A stretch of DNA of 12,423 bases from Acidobacteriota bacterium (GTDB taxonomy: Bacteria; Acidobacteriota; Terriglobia; Bryobacterales; Bryobacteraceae), in contig VFZQ01000072.1 in assembly GCA_016871135.1 (NCBI GenBank), forward strand, positions 1-12,423, in the 5' to 3' direction. This document shows positions 8,395-12,423 of this stretch, one piece after another; positions within the stretch are counted from its first letter, which is position 1; each line of letters starts with the position of its first letter. The position numbers were made by a program, and so were the translations under genes. The notes under the pieces are model-generated. The model was given only the letters and a program-made list of their open reading frames with translations, searched no databases and was not told the origin of the DNA.

Positions 8395-9405
8395 ATGCGT
8401 GTTTGCGATTTGGCTTCGGCCCTGAATGTCTCCTTCGAAGGCGACGGCGCGATTGAAATTGCGAGTGCCGCGGCGCTCGAAGATGCCGGCGCGGGTGATC
8501 TATCCTTCGCTTACGGCCGCAAGGGAATCGCGGCGGCGAGCGGTTCCAAGGCCGGTTGCCTGATCGTCGACGCGGACTTTCCCCAGGGGCGAACGCTGCT
8601 GAGAGCGCCCGATCCGCGCGCGTATTTCGCCATGGCGTTGAAGCTGCTGTATCCTGCCAAAACGTTCCCCGCCGGTGTGCATCCATCGGCGGTCGTCGCT
8701 CCGACGGCGGTGATCGAAGAGGGCGTCTCCATCGCAGCCTTCGTTTCGATCGGTGAGCGTGCCGTGATCGGTGCAGGCAGCGTAATCGGCGCGGGCAGCG
8801 TGGTCGGCGACGATGTCGTCATCGGCGAAAGTTCGCTGCTGCATCCACGCGTGACGATCTACGACGGCGTTCGGGTCGGCGCGCGCGCTGTGCTTCACGC
8901 GGGTGTCGTCCTCGGCGCGGACGGATTCGGCTTCGTGCGAGTCGGGCCGTCGTATCAGAAGTTTCCGCAGGTGGGCCGCGTGATTGTAGGCGACGATTGC
9001 GAGATCGGTGCGAATACGACCATCGACCGCGCCGCGCTCGGCGTCACCCGCATCGGCAACGGCGTCAAGCTCGACAACATGGTGCACATCGGACACAACT
9101 GCGTCATCGAAGACAATGTCGTCATCGCGGCGCAGACCGGCATCTCGGGCGGTTGCGTCATCGAGAAGGACGCGATCATCGGCGGCCAGGTCGGCATGGG
9201 CGACAAGGTGCGAGTAGAGTCCGGCGCGGTGCTCGGTTCGGGCAGCGGCGTGCTGACCTCGAAAATCGTGCGCGGCGGCGAGACCTACTGGGGAACACCA
9301 GCGCGGCCGCTCAAGGAGTACCTCAAGCAACTCGCGCTGGTGGCCAATCTACCCGCGCTCAACGAGCGCGTGAAAGCGCTCGAATCAAAAGACCACTCGA
9401 TCTAG
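8395..9405 (+). CDS. lpxD: UDP-3-O-(3-hydroxyacyl)glucosamine N-acyltransferase (LpxD)
   Basis: Third step of lipid A synthesis: N-acylation of UDP-3-O-acyl-glucosamine from acyl-ACP, as a cytoplasmic trimer. The N-terminal uridine-binding domain (1-95) includes MRVCDLASAL and GDLSFAY. The hexapeptide-repeat helix spans about 96-300, with LGADGFGF at 173-180 and IGANTTIDRAALG. HIGHN at 231-235 holds H234, the counterpart of E. coli catalytic His239. The end is a helical tail (LKEYLKQLALVANLPALNER). Start 8395 gives 336 residues and aligns with E. coli LpxD (341). An in-frame ATG at 8365 with GGAAGG 4 nt upstream is the alternative and would overlap lpxA. K271 sits where E. coli has His276. 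Its stop shares CTAG with the convergent aldolase gene. Confidence 0.95.
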   Translation: MRVCDLASALNVSFEGDGAIEIASAAALEDAGAGDLSFAYGRKGIAAASGSKAGCLIVDADFPQGRTLLRAPDPRAYFAMALKLLYPAKTFPAGVHPSAVVAPTAVIEEGVSIAAFVSIGERAVIGAGSVIGAGSVVGDDVVIGESSLLHPRVTIYDGVRVGARAVLHAGVVLGADGFGFVRVGPSYQKFPQVGRVIVGDDCEIGANTTIDRAALGVTRIGNGVKLDNMVHIGHNCVIEDNVVIAAQTGISGGCVIEKDAIIGGQVGMGDKVRVESGAVLGSGSGVLTSKIVRGGETYWGTPARPLKEYLKQLALVANLPALNERVKALESKDHSI

Positions 9406-10247
9406 AGCAGCGCCGTCGGCCGGCGCGACCAGGTGTTCGCGCGGTCCTTCGCAATGCCTTCAAGCGCCGCGACATGTGCCCCGGCCTGCGTCAGTACGTG
9501 ATGCAAATCGTTGCCGATGCTGATGAACGTGAAGTCCTTGTTCAAGAACTCTTCGACGCGCGCGGTGCCGAACAGGAACAGGCCGAGAATCACGTTGTTC
9601 TTCTTCGCGGTTTCGATTAGCTTCGTCGTCGCCGCGCCGAGTTCGGGCGAAGTATACATATGCGGGAATTCATACTTCTCGTAAAGACCCATCGACATAC
9701 ACAGATCGTTCTGGCCGAGGAACAGAATGTCGACGCCGGGCACGGCCGCGATCTCTTCGATGTTTTCAATGCAAGACGCGGTCTCAACCTGCAGCGCGAC
9801 GATCGCGTTCTTGTTCCAATTGCCCGCATAACCGAGTAGCCCGCCCTTGTTCATCGAACGCTGCGGGAAGTACACCGAACGCGTTCCGGCTGTCGGATAC
9901 AACGCGCAACTAACGGCCTGCCGGGCCTCTTCCGCGGTGTTGATGTACGGCACCAGCACGCCGTCGGCGCCGAGATCGAGCGATTGCTGAATGCCGATGC
10001 GGTCGTCATAGCCTCCGACGCGGACCATCGATTTCGCGCCGCCGCTGGCGACGCCGCAAAGCATTGCCGATAGTTGCTCCGGACCCATCGGGCCGTGCTG
10101 CGTATCGATCAGCAGCCAATCGTAACCGGTATGCGCGAGTTGCTCGGCAACGGTGGGGCTATGCGAATTGACGAACAATCCGAACTTAGGTTTGCCGCCG
10201 CGGAGCTCTTGCTTAAACTCGGCGCCGGTGAGAGGGGTATTTGCCAT
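9402..10247 (-). CDS. HpcH/HpaI-family aldolase (2-oxo-acid, class II)
   Basis: Metal-dependent aldolase family that cleaves or forms 4-hydroxy-2-oxo acids with pyruvate as the enolate partner; cytoplasmic. From ATG 10247 it has 281 residues. H51 in LIDTQHGPM matches the catalytic His45 of E. coli HpaI, and R76 in VRVGG matches Arg70. E155 in ALQVETAS and D181 in FLGQNDLCMSMG match the metal ligands Glu149 and Asp175. The substrate-loop motifs GVLVPYINTAEEAR and YPTAGTRSVYF are typical of the family. An upstream ATG at 10310 is in frame, but I rejected it because a good promoter lies inside that extension and AGGAGA sits at 10256-10261. It converges on lpxD and is monocistronic. The exact substrate cannot be read from sequence; sugar-acid aldolase or homoprotocatechuate-type are both possible. 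Confidence 0.92.
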   Translation of the reverse strand: MANTPLTGAEFKQELRGGKPKFGLFVNSHSPTVAEQLAHTGYDWLLIDTQHGPMGPEQLSAMLCGVASGGAKSMVRVGGYDDRIGIQQSLDLGADGVLVPYINTAEEARQAVSCALYPTAGTRSVYFPQRSMNKGGLLGYAGNWNKNAIVALQVETASCIENIEEIAAVPGVDILFLGQNDLCMSMGLYEKYEFPHMYTSPELGAATTKLIETAKKNNVILGLFLFGTARVEEFLNKDFTFISIGNDLHHVLTQAGAHVAALEGIAKDRANTWSRRPTALL

Positions 10248-10255
10248 TATTTGTG

Positions 10256-10261
10256 TCTCCT
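10256..10261 (-). promoter_or_regulatory. Ribosome binding site deciding the aldolase start
   Basis: AGGAGA on the minus strand lies 8 nt before the ATG at 10247. It favours this start over the in-frame ATG at 10310. Confidence 0.6.
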
Positions 10262-10280
10262 GAATGCGAACTACCAATCG

Positions 10281-10310
10281 AGCATAGCCGAAGTGTGGTG
10301 GAGGCGTCAA
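10281..10310 (-). promoter_or_regulatory. Sigma-70-like promoter of the aldolase gene
   Basis: On the minus strand TTGACG (10310-10305, 5 of 6 to consensus), an 18-bp spacer and TATGCT (10286-10281, 4 of 6) predict a transcription start near 10274. That gives a leader of about 27 nt containing the AGGAGA site. Confidence 0.5.
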
Positions 10311-10317
10311 AATACGT

Positions 10318-10323
10318 TACGAT
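10318..10323 (+). promoter_or_regulatory. -10-like hexamer just upstream of the CxxC-repeat gene
   Basis: TACGAT (4 of 6 to TATAAT) ends 6 nt before the GTG at 10330. No -35 element or Shine-Dalgarno sequence is visible, so a leaderless transcript is possible. Weak evidence taken alone. Confidence 0.25.
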
Positions 10324-10329
10324 GGGGCG

Positions 10330-11007
10330 GTGAAGATTTACGAGCAACCCGGTTACGAGTGGTTTCTCGATTGGACCAATGATGCCGGCGTCGTTACGCC
10401 CGAGCGCGCGAAGGCGCTCGCGAGTCAACTGCGCCGGTCTTCGGATGCTTGTTCGGCGATGCGGCGGATCTTGGCGCCCCGCGTCGACGCCGCCCACCTT
10501 GATGACAAGAGTCTCGTAAGGACCGTCCTCAGGATGGTCGAGAACGGGTCGCTGATCTTAACGTGGCATTCCAAGCGCCTATACGCGCCGCATGTGCCCG
10601 AGGCCGAGGCGCCCGTCGAAGCGCCCGTATCAATATCGCAGCGCGCCGAAGTCGTTGAGGAGGAGCCCGAAGGTTTTCCGCCCAATCACGATCAGGCGGC
10701 ACAGGCGCAGGCGCTGCAACAGGCGGCGATCAGCGGCGTGCCGTTCTGCGAGGAGTGCGAGAGGGCGCGGCAGGAGTTAGCGGAGCAGCAACAACTGCAA
10801 CAGCCACAACCGGCGCCGGCGCCGGCGCCGGCGAAGAAGCAAACCCCCGTGGAATCAGGCGAACCCGGCCAGTTCCCGGCTGGCCACGATCAGAACGCGC
10901 AGGCACAGGCATTGGAAGCGTCCGCCGTCGAGGGCGTTCCCTTCTGCCAAGAGTGTGAAAAAGCGGGGCAATCCCAACGTGCCGAAAAGGAGGAGATGGC
11001 GGTATGA
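10330..11007 (+). CDS. Unrecognised protein with two copies of a PFCxECExA (CxxC) motif, coupled to a DUF4123 gene
   Basis: 225 residues from a GTG start. I do not recognise a named family. Residues 1-90 look globular and helical (YEQPGYEWFLDWTNDAG, VRTVLRMVENGSLILTWHSK), followed by an acidic/Pro-rich linker (91-113). Residues 115-146 and 181-212 are two diverged copies of one 32-residue unit. Each has F-P-x-x-H-D-Q, A-Q-A-Q-A-L and G-V-P-F-C-x-E-C-E-(R/K)-A. They are joined by a Gln/Pro/Ala linker (148-171). The four cysteines (C140, C143, C206, C209) could bind one metal or form redox pairs. There is no signal peptide or membrane helix, so it is probably cytoplasmic or exported by a non-Sec route. 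Its stop overlaps the DUF4123 ATG (ATGA), so I infer a cargo or adaptor role in a type VI-like pathway. Confidence 0.85.
   Translation: MKIYEQPGYEWFLDWTNDAGVVTPERAKALASQLRRSSDACSAMRRILAPRVDAAHLDDKSLVRTVLRMVENGSLILTWHSKRLYAPHVPEAEAPVEAPVSISQRAEVVEEEPEGFPPNHDQAAQAQALQQAAISGVPFCEECERARQELAEQQQLQQPQPAPAPAPAKKQTPVESGEPGQFPAGHDQNAQAQALEASAVEGVPFCQECEKAGQSQRAEKEEMAV
10672..10767 (+). repeat. Protein-level repeat copy 1 of the CxxC unit
   Basis: Encodes residues 115-146 of the protein above, with HDQAAQAQALQQAA then GVPFCEECERA. Copy 2 lies 198 bp (66 codons) downstream in the same frame. Confidence 0.85.
10810..10833 (+). repeat. Hexanucleotide repeat (CCGGCG) x4 within the linker
   Basis: Four perfect tandem CCGGCG units encode Pro-Ala repeats (PAPAPAPA) between the two CxxC units. 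Unit gain or loss would keep the frame and change linker length by two residues. Confidence 0.8.
10870..10965 (+). repeat. Protein-level repeat copy 2 of the CxxC unit
   Basis: Encodes residues 181-212, with HDQNAQAQALEASA then GVPFCQECEKA. The invariant positions against copy 1 include F-P, H-D-Q, A-Q-A-Q-A-L, G-V-P-F-C and E-C-E. Confidence 0.85.
10987..10993 (+). promoter_or_regulatory. Ribosome binding site of the DUF4123 gene
   Basis: AAGGAGG lies 10 nt before the ATG at 11004, inside the 3' end of the CxxC-repeat gene. Together with the ATGA overlap it points to coupled translation. Confidence 0.55.
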
Positions 11008-11531
11008 CCCGACGCGAGAAGATTCAAGAAGTACTCTGGCCTCGGGGTGAGGACCATAGCGTATTCGCAATTCTCGACGGCGCGCGCAATCGCGCGATCT
11101 ACTCGAAGTTATTGAACTCGTACCGCGAGACCGATTGCCTGTACGCCGGAAACCTCAGCCCGGCGTTGGAATCGGCGGCGCCTCATCTGGTGCGGCTCGA
11201 ATTGGACGATAAGCTCACCAACGACTTACTGGATGAAGGCTGGGGCGATAGTTGGGGTATCTACTTTCGCGCCTACGATAGTTTCGGGTCGATCCGCCGT
11301 CACTTCCGGCGATTCCTGCGCGTACAGGATGAAGCGGGCAAAAAGCTCGTGTTCCGCTACTACGATCCGCGCGTGATGCGTGCCTATCTGCCCACGTGCA
11401 TGCCGGATGAGATTGACTTCGTCTTCCGCGAAGTCGTCGACGGCTTCTGGCTCGAAGACGCCGATCCATCGGTGATGCTTGAGTTCAAGCGCGACCGGCG
11501 AACACTGAAGACCGCGCGGATTAAGGTGTAG
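11004..11531 (+). CDS. DUF4123 domain protein (type VI secretion effector-chaperone family)
   Basis: 175 residues. DUF4123 proteins are known as adaptors/chaperones that load effectors onto VgrG spikes of type VI secretion systems; they act in the cytoplasm. The family signature is clear: VFAILDGARNRAIYSKL (20-36), then LESAAPHLVRLELDDKL (55-71), GWGDSWGIYF (79-88), RRHFRRFLRVQDEAGKKLVF (98-117), RYYDPRVMRAYLPTC (118-132). A short tail (133-175) follows. It overlaps the upstream CxxC-repeat gene by 4 bp. No VgrG, PAAR, Hcp or toxin gene lies in the window, so the partner is probably the upstream protein, unless a downstream effector was lost. The family call is strong; secretion by type VI is inferred. 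Confidence 0.88.
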   Translation: MTRREKIQEVLWPRGEDHSVFAILDGARNRAIYSKLLNSYRETDCLYAGNLSPALESAAPHLVRLELDDKLTNDLLDEGWGDSWGIYFRAYDSFGSIRRHFRRFLRVQDEAGKKLVFRYYDPRVMRAYLPTCMPDEIDFVFREVVDGFWLEDADPSVMLEFKRDRRTLKTARIKV

Positions 11532-11534
11532 TCT

Positions 11535-11548
11535 CAAACTAGAGTTTG
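11535..11548. repeat. Perfect inverted repeat just after DUF4123
   Basis: CAAAC-TAGA-GTTTG can form a 5-bp hairpin with a tetraloop 4 nt past the DUF4123 stop. There is no T-run, so it is only a weak terminator candidate. It also contains the stop codon of the HicA-like relic on the other strand. Confidence 0.3.
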
Positions 11549-11751
11549 TCCCACTCGTCCAATTCAAGGTGTGCTTGATTGAGGATGCTCCGGAGCGTGC
11601 CAACCTCCACCTTCGATAGTAGTCAGCGCGGGTGGCCGAGTCGCGCAGGGTGGCTCGAAGTAGCCCCATGGCTCGCGATGTCGATCTCCAAACACTGTGC
11701 GACGTACCATTCGCCTTCTTTCCAAACGCTTGCCGCAAACGGACGCTTCAT
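11539..11751 (-). pseudogene. Broken hicB-hicA toxin-antitoxin relic
   Basis: Three homologous pieces lie in order in three frames. Piece 1 (11751-11665, ATG start) encodes MKRPFAASVWKEGEWYVAQC then LEIDIASHG, the usual N-terminus of HicB antitoxins. It runs into a stop at 11623-11625 after 42 codons. Piece 2 (11662-11612) encodes YFEPPCATRPPALTTIE, which resembles the HicB region that follows the conserved helix; that helix (about 16 codons) is missing. One base later, piece 3 (11610-11539) encodes VEVGTLRSILNQAHLELDEW then DKL and a stop, like the C-terminus of HicA toxins; the HicA N-terminal two thirds, including its catalytic His, are absent. Internal deletions of both genes explain the pattern, so it is non-functional as read. 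Family recognition is from memory of the motifs. Confidence 0.7.
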
Positions 11752-11760
11752 ACGCACATT

Positions 11761-11789
11761 CTTTCACGCCCCAAGCCGTATAGCATAGT
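11761..11789 (+). promoter_or_regulatory. Possible promoter of the SMP-30-like gene
   Basis: CTTTCA (11761-11766), a 17-bp spacer and CATAGT (11784-11789) are weak -35/-10 matches, 6 nt before the ATG at 11796. No Shine-Dalgarno sequence is present, so the transcript may be leaderless. Confidence 0.25.
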
Positions 11790-11795
11790 ACAGTA

Positions 11796-12423
11796 ATGCT
11801 CCGATCGTGTCTCATCGCCCTGCTGCCTCTCGCCGCCGAAGAACTGTGGATCGCGAAGCCCCTCACCGCGCCAGGCAGCTTCACCGCGGAAGCCGAAGGT
11901 CCGGCAGTCGATCGCGCCGGCAACCTCTACGCCGTCAGCTTCGCTCGCAAGCCAACCATCGGCCGCATCGCCCCCGACGGCAAGGGCGAAGTCTTCATCG
12001 AGTTCACCCAAGGCTCGCTCGGCAACGGCATCCGCTTCGACAAGAAGGGCCGCATGTTTGTCGCCGACTACACCAATCACAACGTCCTATTAGTCGACGT
12101 GAAAACACGCACCTTCAAAGTCTTCGCGCATGAGCCGTCGATGAATCAGCCCAACGATCTCGCCATGGCGCCCAACGGCATGCTCTACGCCAGTGATCCC
12201 AACTGGGCCAACGGCACAGGCCAGCTCTGGCGCATCGACAAAAAAGGCAGAGTCAAACGGATCGCCGCCGACATGGGCACCACCAACGGGATCGAAGTCA
12301 GCCCCGACGGCAAGAAGCTCTATGTTAACGAGAGCAAGCAGCGCAACGTTTGGGTCTTCGACATTCAGCGCAACGGCGACATCGCCAACAAACGCCTTCT
12401 GATCGCCTTTCCGGATTTTGGTT
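11796..12423 (+). CDS. SMP-30/gluconolactonase/LRE-like beta-propeller protein (C-terminus off the right edge)
   Basis: First 209 codons of a metal-dependent lactonase-like six-bladed propeller; many members hydrolyse sugar lactones, others have unknown substrates. A short hydrophobic N-terminus (MLRSCLIALLPLAA) suggests export. Metal and active-site positions by comparison with human regucalcin: E34 in AEAEGP (Glu18), N164 in TTNGI (Asn154) and E179 in LYVNES, where regucalcin has Asp204. N120 in QPNDLAMAPNG is the usual conserved Asn. Propeller-strand repeats are visible, such as GNLYAVSF, GRMFVADYTN, GMLYASDPNW and KKLYVNES. The frame stays open to the window end. It is separated from DUF4123 by 264 bp that contain only the hicBA relic, so it is probably an independent unit. 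Confidence 0.9.
   Translation, partial: MLRSCLIALLPLAAEELWIAKPLTAPGSFTAEAEGPAVDRAGNLYAVSFARKPTIGRIAPDGKGEVFIEFTQGSLGNGIRFDKKGRMFVADYTNHNVLLVDVKTRTFKVFAHEPSMNQPNDLAMAPNGMLYASDPNWANGTGQLWRIDKKGRVKRIAADMGTTNGIEVSPDGKKLYVNESKQRNVWVFDIQRNGDIANKRLLIAFPDFG

Noticed and set aside
8373..8396. N-terminal extension of LpxA to ATGs at 8387 or 8396
   Set aside because: It adds Arg-rich residues not found in the family, and only the start at 8372 aligns with E. coli LpxA and its active-site numbering.
8500..9330. Minus-strand open frame of 276 codons opposite lpxD
   Set aside because: Mirror frame of hexapeptide-repeat DNA. Its Asp/His/Ala-rich product has no family features, whereas lpxD is certain.
10248..10310. 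N-terminal extension of the aldolase to the ATG at 10310
   Set aside because: The extension has no family counterpart and contains the predicted -35/-10 elements. AGGAGA supports the start at 10247.
11226..11738. Minus-strand open frame of 170 codons across the DUF4123 3' half
   Set aside because: Arg-rich shadow. The part beyond 11539 is explained by the HicB/HicA relic in other frames, and DUF4123 is a clear gene.
11623..11751. Intact 42-codon HicB-like protein as a functional gene
   Set aside because: The HicB-like mid and end pieces continue downstream in other frames and the conserved helix is missing, so a truncated relic is the better reading. One sequencing error could not produce the two frame changes plus the missing segments.
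1..12423. CRISPR arrays, tRNA/rRNA genes, insertion sequences, attachment sites
   Set aside because: I saw no regularly spaced direct repeats, no tRNA-like cloverleaf with a CCA-type end, no rRNA motifs, and no transposase or terminal inverted repeats. The only tandem DNA repeat is the short CCGGCG run.

Overview
The window looks like chromosomal DNA of an Acidobacteriota member, plausibly a Solibacter/Bryobacter-type lineage. This is inferred from family style only. The left edge carries an Oar-like TonB-dependent receptor with a carboxypeptidase-regulatory-like N-terminal domain, a hallmark of that phylum. The DNA is GC-rich, and the lpxA, lpxD and RND genes show the organism is diderm with lipid A. 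Coding density is very high and no gene-free stretch exceeds 300 bases.

Layout: positions 1-8372 all read leftward. From upstream to downstream they are lpxA, a TolC-type outer-membrane channel, an RND inner-membrane pump and an HlyD/AcrA-like adaptor. These four are fused into one translationally coupled block by overlaps of 4, 0 and 14 bp. After 156 bp comes the truncated TonB-dependent receptor. Immediately divergent from lpxA, with almost no intergenic DNA, lpxD reads rightward (8395-9405). It converges on a leftward HpcH/HpaI-family aldolase, and the two stop codons share one CTAG. Divergent from the aldolase is a rightward two-gene unit: an unrecognised protein carrying a duplicated 32-residue motif with CxxC pairs, coupled by ATGA to a DUF4123 protein, the chaperone family of type VI secretion effectors. 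The right edge holds the first 209 codons of an SMP-30/gluconolactonase-like protein. Between DUF4123 and SMP-30, on the minus strand, lies a broken relic of a HicB/HicA toxin-antitoxin module.

Together: LpxA and LpxD catalyse the first and third steps of lipid A assembly. Co-expressing LpxA with a complete tripartite efflux pump suggests an envelope-building and detoxification unit. The CxxC-repeat/DUF4123 pair is the least explained part of the window and the best candidate for something undescribed: an orphan, possibly type VI-related cargo/chaperone pair next to a decayed toxin-antitoxin locus. Several starts (lpxD, the CxxC gene, SMP-30) lack a Shine-Dalgarno sequence but have a -10-like hexamer 6-7 nt upstream, which suggests leaderless transcripts.
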